This document shows positions 12,096 through 25,700 of a DNA stretch of 64,000 bases, in pieces. Both the position numbers and the translations under genes were made by a program. The notes under the pieces are model-generated. The model saw only the letters and a program-made list of their open reading frames with translations. It made no database searches and had not been told where the DNA came from. This stretch comes from Cliona cf. orientalis (Eukaryota > Porifera > Demospongiae > Clionaida > Clionaidae): contig OZ005692.1 of the NCBI GenBank assembly GCA_963930775.1, positions 5,318,135 through 5,382,134 on the forward strand. Reading direction: 5' to 3'. The stretch's first letter is position 1. Each line of letters starts with the position of its first letter.

Positions 12096-13624
12096 CGCAT
12101 AATTCTACGGTGGCCCAGAAGGGCCATCCATCTTTGCAATTTTTCAAAGTTACATTTTGTAAACTTGCAGTTTTTCAATTTTGCACTTTTGCAAACATGC
12201 AGTTTGTCAATCAGGTACTTTTGCAAACTTCCTGTTTATCAATTGGCATTCAGTACCCCAATAGTAGGGACGTGCAGTAAGATCTAGATAACCATACGTA
12301 CCCAACATCGCAGCCTTGATTACGGTCGTCCAGAAGGGCCATTCCATACCATAACATAGGTGGCAGAACCGGGAGGGGGGGGGGTGAGGGGGCCATGATC
12401 ATGACCCCCCCACCCACTTTTGCCTTGTACTAGGCAAAATACAATAAACTTGTCAATTTTACCAGTCTGCAATAGCCTTTTATCATTTCTGAGTCAAAAA
12501 TATGCTAGTTTCATTGTTGCTCTCCTTGAAATCGACTGGTTTTTGCCTGTTGTCCATCGTTGTTTCTTCATTTTCACGGACGCGTCATCGCTAACTAGTG
12601 GGCGTGGCTTAAAATTTTGCGCGCGCACGCACGCAAAGCACGTGGATCTTGGCCCCCTCGCATTCAATAAGCTTTCGCCGCCTATGCATAATACTTCAAA
12701 GTTGAATTTTGCTACTTTTCAATCTTGTACTTTTGAAAACTTGGTATTTTTTCAATTTTGCATTTTTGCAAACATGCAGTCTGCCAACATTGCACTCTTA
12801 TAAACCTTTATTTTTGACAACCCAAACCCGATCAGCTAAGATTTATGTATAGGAGATGCACATGCATTGTACAAACCTACGGTGGCCCAGAAGCCAAAGG
12901 GGCCATCCATCTTGTAATTTTTCAAAGTTGCAAGTTTTGCAAAATTCCGGGATATTTCAATTTTGTATTTTTTCAATTTTGTACTTTTGAAAACATGCAG
13001 TTTGCCAAACTATAAATCTAAGAGCAGGTGAAAATTGTGAAGTGTATGCCATGAGATTCCCCACACACGTACACACACAAACACACACACACACACACAC
13101 ACAATATTGATAACCTTATTGTGATGACATAAGCTCACACCCCCTGTCATCAAGGCTGCATCAACGTAAACATCGAGGCCAACTTGCACTAGTCTTGTAT
13201 TAATAATTATTATGGCATCATTCCCATTTCAAGTAACTGTTGATAAACCGATAATGGATTTCTTTGCTTCTATGCGGACTGATATATATTAGCAACAGTT
13301 ACTGAGAGTGATGTCACTTCTATTTAATAATAGATGTGACTATAATGGTGCTGCTATGACATTGTAGTGTGCACCATGGTTATATAATGTGCATCTCTTG
13401 TGCATACACATCATAGTTTTCACTAGATCTTACTGTATGTCCCTTACTGTTGGGATACTGAATGCAAATTAACTAGTAAACAGCAAGTTTGCAAATTAAA
13501 GTGCCTGATTGACAAACTGCATGTTTGCAAAAATGCAAAATTGAAAAACTGAAAGTTTACAAAATGTAACTTTGAAAAATTGCAAAGATGGATGGCCCTT
13601 CTGGGCCACCGTATAATTCGCATA
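12096..13624. mobile_element. Foldback-like element with about 190-bp arms made of short repeats
   Basis: The left arm 12096-12290 and right arm 13421-13624 are reverse complements. Both start with CGCATAATTnTACGGTGGCC-type text, go through GGGCCATCCATCTTTGCAA and end at GTAAGATCTAG. Within the arms the text is a string of related units of about 24 bp (TTTTGCAAACATGCAGTTTG and variants). A further internal copy of the arm, in direct orientation, lies at about 12880-13010. No transposase frame was found. The arm-of-repeats structure is what foldback elements show. Confidence 0.75.
13071..13103. repeat. (AC)n microsatellite
   Basis: About 33 bp of near-perfect AC dinucleotide repeat inside the foldback-like element. 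No function is implied. Confidence 0.9.
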
Positions 13625-14031
13625 AATAAAACTCGCACTGCGGCGCAGAAAAAATTTAATGTCGCTTTACGGTACACTGTATACCAGACCTTTCCCAACA
13701 TGTACAGTACGTGTTGGCTCCACATGATATCCGGTATCTGAGCTTTTCTGTTTCCACTTTCCCACCTGAATAATATTTAGAAACAGCAGTTTCGATAACC
13801 ATGTATCAAACCAAGCACTCCAACTTACTTGAGCTCTGGGACCGTGCACGGTTCAGCAGTAGGAAGACGACCCCGTACCATGTATACGAAATTTGATGAG
13901 CGGAAGTAAATCCACATCCGGTTCCTGTACAAGTACAAGCGCGGATTTCTTCACAAATCGAAGGCGTCTGGCAGAAAACTGAACTGAGAGACAAGTAGCC
14001 GTATTTAATATCACATAAGCTAAGAAGTAGA
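13625..14031. promoter_or_regulatory. Upstream region of the G-alpha gene
   Basis: About 400 bp between the foldback-like element and the G-alpha ATG. Sequence rises in GC toward the gene. I see no TATA box that I would defend. Promoter status is inferred only from position. Confidence 0.4.
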
Positions 14032-14839
14032 ATGGGCTGTGGTCTTAGCGCGGACGAAGTAGCGGCCGCCACCCGCCGCTCCAAGGAGATTGACCAGATG
14101 CTGAGAAGAGACGGGGAGAAGGCAGCCAGGGAGATCAAACTACTGCTGCTAGGTAAGCCTCCTGTAAGATATTATAGTCGTTGCCATGGCATGACAACCG
14201 GTATCTCTAAAGAGCAGTAACCCCACTGAGTCAAAGGGACACTAAAAAGAGACGAAAATATGAGTCTTCGTTGGTATCCATTTGTATCCCTGAAAGTTTT
14301 TCATGTCCTTGTGGTTTATCAGTTATCTCAAAAGATCAGAGCTTGTGGGCATAACGAGAATCCTCTGGAGCTATATACTTACCTAGCTACAGGGGCAACC
14401 AACCCTGTGTAGGCAGTAGCTAGGAGAGGACTTCTCATACTTACGAGCTAGTATGTGCGTGGGTTCATGCAGTGCTAAATGTAATTTGTAGGCCTAGGGG
14501 AGTGCTTCTTGTACATTTCATAGAACATGTCCCGAACACTGGGATGGTTTGAGCTTAATGTTGTATTATAAGGACATTGGAGTATGCCAGTACTGACTAC
14601 TGGTCCCATGGTGTAGAGTAGGTGAATATGTGAATCAGCTGTTGTTTTAATCTGTAGCCCTGATCATGAATAAAGTAGTTTCAGTAATTATTTAAAAGTG
14701 TGAAACATCAAACAAGTACGTATACGTACATACATGTATCCCCACATGGATGATGAAGCTGCAAGTGCATATTTGCAGTTTTAACTTAAATGGTGTAGAG
14801 CAATCCTTGATCATCACTGTGTAAGTATGAGCATGCATG

Positions 14840-14880
<41 letters not shown>

Positions 14881-17800
14881 CATTAGTGTGATTATTTAAA
14901 TGCTTTGGGCGTGTCAGTTTACTTCTGGATGTATTGATAAGACATGTTATGGTTATGCTCATGTGCACCTGGCATAATAATATGAATATATGCATATGGA
15001 TAATGCTATTATTTACATGTGTTTGTGTGTGTAGCTGTTAGTGTGCATCATGTCTGTTTATATGCTTTGCTTGATTTATAATTAGTGTAATCAAGAAGGT
15101 GGCGAGTGTGCCCTTGGCATATAATAATATTATTATTGTAACATCTCTCTCACGTTTTTGTGTTAGATGTACCCTATATGTTCTAATATAGGCGCCCTTT
15201 GAGACCTGTGCAATTTTTTTGGTTCTAATTTAAGGCGCCTTTCCGGACATCAATTATTTTTAGGCGGCGCCTATTTAATTGGAACGTATTGCCACGTGCA
15301 ATATGGCAATAGCGCGGTACCGTCGATCGATCTATCAAGCTAGCAGTTTAGATGTCAAACTAAGCTGTCTCTTATATTTATATGGGCACTTTGATACCGA
15401 CTGCTTTGATGTCTTTCTGGAGTTAGAGACAATCGTTCTGATGGCGACAACTTGAGAATGATTCAGCGATCAGAATGAAATTTCCAAAAAGAACTGAAAC
15501 TAGAACCATATATTTTTTTTATTCTCCCACTGTCATATTCACTGCCACTAAATAGGACCGATTAGTAATAGCGCTTGTGCTCTGGCAAAACTTCCAGAAC
15601 TGTTCTAATTGCAGCTCTTAGGCGCTGCCCTAATTTAGGTGCCCTTTGACCTGCTCGTGAATTTTTCAGTTCTAATTGGAGGCGCCTGCCTGCGGGATCT
15701 GTAATTATTTTTTGGGGGCGCCTGTATTAGAAAGTATACAGTACATGCTGTGCTTGCTACCCATGCTTTCATGTTACCACTTGAAAGTCATATTCAACAC
15801 ATATATTATACAACTCACACCATTTTAGTATACTATATGCCGTGACGTCGCCTTGTTCCACAACTCCAGTGCTAACAGTAGCCAGTTCTTTTGATGTTGG
15901 TGGTTAAAGCACGTACACGTACATTGTATATATCGGTTAGATTTATCGGAAACACACGGCGGGCATATACAAACACAGTGAATAGCAAGTTTTATGTGTT
16001 GGGAGTAATGTACATATATGTATGCTAGTATTAGCTCCACCATATATTATAGTAATATTATTATTATAGTGTAGGTATTGTGTGATTGTGACCAGTCTAT
16101 CATTTCGTACCATGCTCGCATCCCTTGTAAGGAACGAGTCTAGTCATATTTCATCCTTTGTTAGTTATTAATTTTCTACCATACTCTGGGTTGGTATTAT
16201 CTCCCATAGATACATCATGAGGCAGTGCAGGAAATGTACCCCTTGAAATTGTAAAAAGTGAAATATAATTATCGTGGCCATGGGAAGCTAAGATCAGGTG
16301 GTAATCTTATGAAGGGAAAGGTCAGGGAAGGGTGGGGGGTTACATTGTACATGCCAAATCTCCAGACATGATGAAATGAATCACTATAACCCACATTCAG
16401 TTATAGTGCTGTAGCAGTGGACTACAGTATGTGAGCATGAAGGTGCATACTCAAACTGGGATCTTTCACTAGTCTTGTGACCACAGATAATGTTGTCATC
16501 TCCTGAATATCAGGAAAGGGAGCTAGCCCCCAGGTTTAAGCCATTCTCTCCAAGATAATGATAGGGAAAGACCACAAACTGTCAGTTGCAATGCTGTGGA
16601 TTCCCCATCATCACCCTAAGGCTATGCCAAAAGTTAATGTCTCTTATTTGGTATTGCCAGTCTGAGAGTGTAGATTTAATAGTTGAAATATCGTAGGCAC
16701 GTGGATTAAAAAAATTTTTTGGTGATTTTAAATTGGCACTTTGAAAAATTCACAGGTGCTGAATCAAAAACCTCACCAAAGTTTCCCACTACTACCTTAT
16801 TTGTTGCTGGTGTAGCAGGAAACTTGCAGAATACTAAACCAATCGTATAGGTGGGTGAAAACTTTCAGGAAGAAAAAGTCCATGGGTAGCTCTCAATCCA
16901 TGAAAGTTTTTCCCTTGAAAATTTCCCACTATACGGTACTACCCAATGCACTGCAGTCCTGTACCTCAGCATTCATGAAAGTAGAGTGAATTTGCTCAGA
17001 CCATGTTTGAGACCAGAAGTATGAATGACTGGGTACAAGACAACTGGTAGATGTACTAACCTTGTAAGTATGTGTGCAGGTAGTGGTAGCTAGCCATTGT
17101 ACCTCTGAGTCTCTACGTGTACATGTACGTGACTCTTTGCAAGTTATGATGGAAATGCACAGCTGTGCACAATGGTTCCTGGGTTCCGTTGTTAATGGAG
17201 CTATTCGGTGAGATGCTTCAGTAGTTTGGCTAGTGAATGGACAGTAAAGAAGCCCTCTCCATTAGGCTTGTGTTGATATGAGAGTGAGTTTGAGTCGGTG
17301 TGTGGGTGTGTGGATGCTCTTTACGGTGTCTTTGTGTCTGTATATATGGAGTTTGCACACATGCTTTATCTTGAATGGTAGAGTACGCAGTTCTGTATGG
17401 CATAATGTTGTACTACACGTGTATGTGCATGTATGGTATTGACTATGTATTCCTGTATATGAAAAAACGGTGGAGAAAGAGTGGGAAAGAGCATTGGCAG
17501 AGGGAAGGAGGAGAGAAAGTGAGAAAGAGAGAGACGAGGGAGAGAAAGAGATGAAACAGCTAGAGAAAAAGATCATACTTGTATGTACATGTCCAGGTCA
17601 CGAGTAAATTCTAATGACCTTGTCCGTACATGTGTTTGTGGTGAGGCAGCAATTACCCAACAAGCTGCGAACCTTAACCACAAAAGATGAATCTTGGCAA
17701 GCACTTTGCTGATATCCTATTGATCCTATGCATTCTTTGAACTCAGGAGGACGCTAACTAATACTAATGCAATTACCACTCTTCTTTTCACCGCTAATTA

Positions 17801-20800
17801 ACAGAGAACTTTTTAGCCTTATGCTAAGAGTCCTTGCATTCCAGTGGATATTGTGTTTGTGTCAGTGTTTAGTGTTGCTGCCCTTGTTTGGTGGAGGCTG
17901 GTGATTGTTTCACTGCCACTTGGCATAACTCTGGCTCCAGACTCATCAATAGTACGTGTGTCTGTGCGTGCGTGTACGTGTGTGCGTCTGTGTGAGTGTG
18001 CGTGTGTGTGTGTCTGTGTTTGTGTGTATATATATGGATGCATGAGTGTGTGTACGTGTACGTGTGTCTGCGTTCTTTAATTAGGGTATGATCATGAGTG
18101 GGTGCACATGATAAACATATATGCTTTAGCATGTTTGAAAAATCACCTTCGCTTCAATTCTGTGGTAATGAAACAATAACTCTGCATTCTGTTTCGATAT
18201 ACTATACATGTACAATACATACTGATTAAAGTCCTGAGGTGTCCTCATTTCAGGGGTAATTTTATACAGTTCTATGTAGCTGGAACCATGCATAGTGTTC
18301 TGATTAAAGATGTCCTCACTTCAGGAGTGTCCATATAGAGGGTACATTTACATGTATATTGGCTCTTACTAAGTATTGTTAATACTGTCCGCCATTAGCT
18401 GACCTTATCCTTCATATAGTGCTTACAATTTCCACACGTGTACTCCTTCCTAGTTGCTACAGCTGCATCGTTAAGGTTGTTTTTTTTATACATGTAGTCA
18501 CTACCTCTTTCAGTGTTGTAAGCAACAACATACATCAATACGCATGCATTAATGCCTCGTGCAAAGGCAAGGTCCAAAGTCAGCATATATAGAGGCATGG
18601 TCAGTAATATTTAGCTAGTTCTCAGTATTGCTTTTTTCGCATAATTCTGAGGTCTATCATCGGAAGTCAGCAGATATACATGTACTTGTAGAACATACAA
18701 CAGTTATTGAAGACTTTAGAAATCATCGATAATTAGCAGGACCCTATAACTACAGACCGCCTATTGTGCACCACCATACACAGTGCATACACTACAATGC
18801 CATGTATGTGGTAATCGTCATTCCTGAAGCGTGACATAAACAGAACTGATATCCGTGTACATGTACAGTTGTATGCAACCCAAAGTCTCAGCCCACTTAC
18901 GTGATTATCATAATGTCCCGGGTATACATGTACGTAGTTGCTTAAATATACTTTATTCTTAAAATAATGACGTGAAACACACGTAACCAGTATTACATCG
19001 AGGATTTCTGCTACAATGTTATGTTTAAAGATTTTGAAACCATGCCCATTGTATCAATTTGGATAGTACCTTTTGACCTAACTATATACATGTAGCTACT
19101 TGTCATTCAATCAAAGTGAGCCACAGACACAGTTTTCTCAGTTCTTTGGCCAGAGAGGTGGTCCCATTACATTTTAGCCAGTCATGTATGTAGATACATG
19201 TACATGTAAGTCAGTACTGGGATATAGCTTCCTACAAGCTACATGTACCTTATATCTCATTCCAGGACAACCTTTGTTCATATGTGCAGTCTCTCTCCTT
19301 ATTATGTATTTCATCCTTACTCTTGAGTCTTGATGGTGTGTGTGCATGAACAAGATACATGTATGTGTGTGTGGTTTGACGTAGCCCGCTATCTCTGTTC
19401 ATAGTATTTGTGGTAGAGATAATTCAAACACATTATAATGGTCATAGTGCAGCTAGTGGTGTGGGGGACACACGGAAGCACAGTCATATGGCTTTCAAGG
19501 TCTGTTAGGTTGGCTCAGCAGGAAGTGGGGAGTGGATGTGGTTAATCCTGCTCTCTTGTGATCAGAGCAACCTTGAAATTACTGTGGCTCACATACATGT
19601 ATTTTAGCAAGCCTCTATTATTATGGTGTTGAGAAACCAGGATATGCTCCGTACATGTATATGTACATGTACATTGCAGGTTTAATGCTGGTATCGTTGG
19701 TTAAAGTCAGCGATACATGTATATTAATCGCAATAGAAGCCCTGTACTACCTACATGTATACACATTTATAATAATGTGAAATATCAGTATTTGCATGTA
19801 CAATAATTGTGCCCCTGGAAATCAGCAACCTTTGCATGTGGTGCTTCAGACAGCAATTTAACTTCATGATTTCAAAATTGGCAAAATCTTTAATTCTCAC
19901 AACAGTTTAATTTAAAATGTGCTGCACAAAATTAGTAACTACAAAACATGTCCCATTGAGTTGTTGTTTTTTTTCTAATTGCCTTACAGTGTTGCCAACC
20001 TCCTAGTCCATGCTGGCATCAAGGTTATGGTATATAGTTTAATTTTGTGCCGTGTGCAAGCATTTATCGCCATGCAAAGCAATGGACGGCAAGTGCTTAA
20101 AATTTTCACGTCAATTTTCACATAGTTAAAAACCTAAGATACCGTATATACGGTCTGTTCTAATTCTGCAACAATAGAGGCATGCAGGGCCACACGTTTC
20201 AATTTTGCGTTTAGTATGTTTGAGGCCAGAGCTATGGCCAACTTTGTGTGCACTGGTTCAGTCCAAGGAGCCACTCGCGCCAGCGCTTTGTCGAGTCTAT
20301 CGGAAGAGAAACGGTTTTGAAATAAAAACGCTATACCTGTGGCCCTCGAGAGTGATGAAAGCTTGATGCTGAAAGTGGAGCCTATAGCTAGGCTGCCAAT
20401 GTCTAAACAAAAACTTGTGAAGTGATGGTGAAACTGCTCGCACGGACCAATACCAGAAGATATCAACTTTTTCTAGGCCAGGAGTAGCAGAAAGAAGTAA
20501 GGAGAAGGCTGGAACAGACTAAGAGTTTATAGCTAACTCTGTTTATGATATACAGAGTGTTTTATTTATTCACGAAACTGTTGGCTGTAACCTTAAAAGC
20601 AGCATAGATTGAAGCTGTAGATCCAGCAGAGTCACCGGTTGGGTCTCAGGATCCAGACATCTTGTATATGATCAAGCTTAATTATTGGTAGTGGTCATCA
20701 AGTCATTAACATACATGTACATGTACACGTACATGTAGGCAGGAGACCAGAAACTACTTCTGAATCAGTGCTGCTCATTTACTCCTAGTATAACATTAGT

Positions 20801-22668
20801 TCTTCCTTGATGACAGGTACATGTAGATCTATGCATACCACGGTGCAGGCAGGATATGCTCTAGAGATGTAATTCTTTGCTTGATCCTATCCTGTGTGTA
20901 TTTCTTGTGTGTGATATCTATGTACATGAACTGTTCATTGGGTCTTTGATCTTACTATTGCTTCTGGGAAGTTGTGTCAGTGTTGTACATGTATGTGTGT
21001 GAGTCCCTTTGAATACTACATATGGTGGAAGTTTTTGTTGTACAGCTGGTGTACATGTGATGTGATTATGCAGTGTGTAAAGGTCGACATAGATCAATAA
21101 TTATTGTAACTGCATGATATTTAAGGTTACGGGATAGTATTCGATGTGCAATTTATAAATGATTTCGCACGGACACAATTTACATATTTATTAGTCGGAA
21201 ATGCAAACGAACGTCGACCATTTCCAGATGTAAACAAAAGTCCAAATTTTTTGAAGACCAGAGACTCGAATGAACTGACTTCACTGTCGTTTGCGATAGT
21301 CCATCGATCGGAGCAGGGCCAAGTACGTATAGCACTTTTTTGAAAACTCTTAAAATGGTGAATTGTCAGACAAGGTTTTGTTCTGGAGGGCCGCCATTAA
21401 GTGAGTCACATGGTAGCTGAGCAGTATGTTTGCTTTCTGTTCGTGTATAACTCAACGGAGTTCAATACTATACTTGGCCCTGTAGAGACTTGTAAGCTAT
21501 TGTTTAGTTTACATATCATTACATACAGGCTGTTTGCCATGGCAAAAACTGACACAGAAAATTGCAATACTTACCCACGCATGTGAACTTTGACCATGCA
21601 GAACACTTTCCCGTAACCTTAATGTATGGTAGGTATAGTTCAAACAAACTAGCTAGAAATTGTTGAGCTACCATACACCTGCGTACATTTTGTGTAATAC
21701 ATTTGAAGTTTGACACGTGTCTGTAGTTATTGTTATGCATGTCTTGTGTTAGAGTCTGATCATGACTATAAGCTTTTTGGTAATCCTTAATTAGCAGGTT
21801 GTATATACAAACTAGCTGGCATGGGCCTGGGAAATTGTACATTCAGCCTACATATACATGTATACATGCAAATGTATACCTGGTAATACATCAAGTTGTT
21901 CATAAACGTTGAGAATTTCTCAATTATTGGTGCATATATGCCATAGGATTGGTATGTTATGTTTATGCAATTTTCTAGTTAAAAGTATTATGCGAATTTT
22001 ATTCATGTGATAATACCATGAGCCAAACTCCACCCTCAAGGGTGGGGCCTGGGCACGAGACTACCTGCTCTAGTAGAGAAAAGGTATCAGCCCTTGATGG
22101 AGGTGATTAACGCTGAAAATACTCACCAGTAGTCTGTAAATATCGGCAGCGAACTTCTCTCTGGCTCTTTAATTTCCAGACTCAAACTGTTGTACCGTTC
22201 GGCCAAATAGACTGAGCACTTAATACTAGCAGATCGATTGCATGCAGACAACCCGCTAGTTGAGTGCAGCCTCTGTGGGAGAGTTTGCTGTGGTTGCCTC
22301 TGACCCCTGGTGGGCTCATGAATGTCCAACCTAGTTTATGTTTATTGCTTCTCTGTTTTCAGTTATCACTAAACTGCTTGAGATACATTCATAATGTTAT
22401 GATGCGCTACATGTACATGTGTGTACAATGCAGAGGAATATTGTGGTCTGTGGGTGAATACTCAAGGGCTGTTTGTAATCCTTGGCATTTGTAGAGTACC
22501 TACATGTAACGTTTCTTCTCATAAAACTGTCAACATGTGCGAGCATGTGCACATGCACATGTACACTGTATACACTTAATATTATTATAGAAACCTCTGA
22601 TATTCTTTGAAAGCATTCGTTAATTTTCTTCCTTGGATCAGCTTTGTGCTTCATACAGGAGGAAGCAC

Positions 22669-22709
<41 letters not shown>

Positions 22710-25700
22710 ATCTAGTGTTCAAGTTTCTAAGTACTGTACATCCTTGCAACAGATATAATATAATCGCAATCTACATGTATACGATGTATATATTGTCCCT
22801 CCACATTGCTTCATAGAAACATGAATTATACCCTTAATTTGGTGATTGCCCCTTTTGCCCTCTCCTCTTGATAATAAACCCTGGTACATGCATGTACATA
22901 TGCATGTAGTTTCATGGCTTACATACGTCGTATATTTATTCTGTGTTAAGTACACTACTATCCTGTTACTATCATAGTATTGCGTGTTCCTGATATGTGT
23001 ACACATGTATGTATGTAGTTGTGATTGCAGTGCTTCGGCTTAGTATAATTATTATATCAGTTTCCCAATGAGTATTAATCACAATTCATTGTTTCAATAA
23101 GTTTCTCTTTCCCCCATTACTATTTGATTGCATGTGATAATCTTAATGTATTGATTACAGTTGTCTGAAGTTTCACAATTATTTTTGTCCATTAAATGTA
23201 CCTCAAAACAAGTGCTTGCAAAGTACCTGCTGCTACCAACAGCCAGAAGTACAAGAATTTCAAAATTGCCATAATTATTAACCTCACCACTGGAAACTGT
23301 TTGCACTTTTATCTAACTCCTCTGGACCCACATTCGGAAATGTTGAATTACATGTAGTATGTTGAAAGGTAGCTAAAACATGCAAGTACTTGCTTCTAAG
23401 GTCATAGTCAACTGGCCATATCCCTTCTTAATGCTTAGTGTCATTGAATTGCCATGCCCCCAGCTGGCACTGCATGGGCATTCATTCAAGACCTGGCATT
23501 AATTTGATTTGCTTCAGAGCTTGACGTTAATGTTCCCCGCGATCAGCCTTTATTTGAAGTTGGCTTCTATTCGACCAAATACCATGTCTATGATAGTACA
23601 CATGTATGTGCTATGTACACAATAGATGAGGCTTTATTTGATGTTCACAGCTGCTGAGTTGTAGTGTGTTAGCTAGGATCGCTTCCAACCTATTAAGGTA
23701 CAAGGAGTTGCTTTTACAATGTACATGTACACTATTCACTTTGGTGCACCTGACCAAGCTGGTTCCCCTGACCAAGCTGGTTCCCCTACATGTACGTGTT
23801 GGTTTGGAAACGATTGTGGAGGCTAAGCTTCATAGAGTGTAAGGATATTATTATAGGCTCAATCCAGGGATTACCCAAGTTGGAAGTTACCTTGACCATT
23901 GCTGAGTGCCTTAGCATGAAGCATCTTATCCAGTAGCAGTCTCATCTTGCATTCCATGCTTAGTCTATGGAATTGGTCAACATTAGTACTTGCAAAATAT
24001 ATTTGTAGCCAAAATTGCCGAAAAGTATACCTCCAAATAATTAGTAAAATTAATATGTTTTGTCCTACACTCAGTCCAACCTCTACAATTTTGGAATAAT
24101 TTCAGATAGTTCTATAATTGTCAAGCCATTGGTGCCTGTCTTAGTTTGTAATGTTATTCTAGTGAATGTAACTGTAGCCTAGCTTGGTTCAGGCTCTATA
24201 CCGTAGTGTCCCGGGCAAACACCCATACATGTACATGTACATAATCACAGTTTTGGACCGCATGCATGGGCGCTTACCCAGGATATAACTTCCATATATT
24301 TGTATAAAAGCTGCTACATTAACTCCTTGAAATGGGATACATGGGTGGGGCCTGGAACACTGCAGTACTACATGGAACAAGAACTACAGTGAGTTAGCAA
24401 TAAACCCTAGCATCTAAATAGCTCTCATGCAGTCACCAATACTACGGTGCCTCATGGGTGTGGCCAAACGTGGCAGCTCCATGAATCCAATGCACGCACA
24501 CGCCGGCTATGGCTTGTGAGTATATTTTCCTGGATCATTGTCATAGTGTGATCACATGAAGGTCATAATAATCTGGAGCTCGAGCTAGTGCCTGGAGCAC
24601 TTAGAAAACCTGCATGCTGCCCATAAGCTAATTAATGTACTCTATGGTCTATAACTCGATCTACTTGTTTGCACGTGTACATAAAATACATGTACCTGTG
24701 GCATGGCTGGCCTGAGCAGGTGGTTTCCATTATGGTCAGGATGTTGGTGGAAACTAAGTTACAGCTTTTGACCTTTATAACCTAATTCATGCACTGTATT
24801 AAGTTAATTTTGCTTATTGTGGTGGTACATGTATATAGCTGTCAGGGCGTGGTCATGCACCAACCTTGAGCAACGATTTTACTTGCGAATGTATATGGAT
24901 ATGATTATTGTACATGTATGTACATTGCATATACATAAAACATACGTAGGTATAGGAAGCATAAAATTAATGAATACAGGCTGTTGTTTTTGTATTGTGG
25001 CACGGTTGGTTTTCAAGCTGCTCCTATGCGTACTAGACAAACTGTGGTCAACTGACCTAGTTGGGAGAATAATGCTATTACCAACTTTAAGCTCATGGCA
25101 TACACATGCATGTTCATTATCAGATTATTTTATTATGCCATTTGCATTGTACATGTATGAGGAAATAAGGATCTAGGACAATACATGTTCATTCCTTTGT
25201 GATGTCACTGAACTGATTACAAATTATTGTCTGTGCACATACATGTACATGTACATGCATGTAGCTACATGTACATGTAGTTGGGGAAGGCCTTGGGGAT
25301 CTTACTTGAGGAGTTGTAGACAGGTGACAGGTGGTAGTGTCTGCGGCCATGGGCTATTTATGGTAGTAGGTTTATTTTTGGATTGTGGTGGCAAGAAGGA
25401 CTTTGTGTGATCCTTCGCACTTGTAGGTGCTTGCTTCATCTCATGATGTTCGAATTCATGCACACATACGTATATGTGTACAGTGTACATAATGTAGTGG
25501 AGCATTTAAGTTTAGTACGTGTACATGTACATATTATTGCTTAATTTTGTGTGTGTGTAGGAGTGAACATACATGTATTAGAGCTGCCATAACCATAGTA
25601 CTGGTTGTGGTTACATGAGGGGTGTGGGAGAAAGGAGGGGGAGAGAGTGAGAGAGAGAGTGAGTGAGTGAGTGAGAGAGAGAGTGAGAGAGTGAGAGAGT

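Noticed and set aside
17819..18132. His/Thr-rich and Cys/Val-rich frames
   Set aside because: Translation of a TG-rich simple repeat on both strands.
20134..20466. 110-codon minus-strand frame in G-alpha intron 1
   Set aside because: No motif, no convincing splice sites, and it ends beside an ACCGTATATACGGT palindrome, suggesting repeat DNA. Left unannotated as a gene.
22397..22816. Poly-Gly and poly-Pro open frames
   Set aside because: Artefacts of the 39-bp C run.
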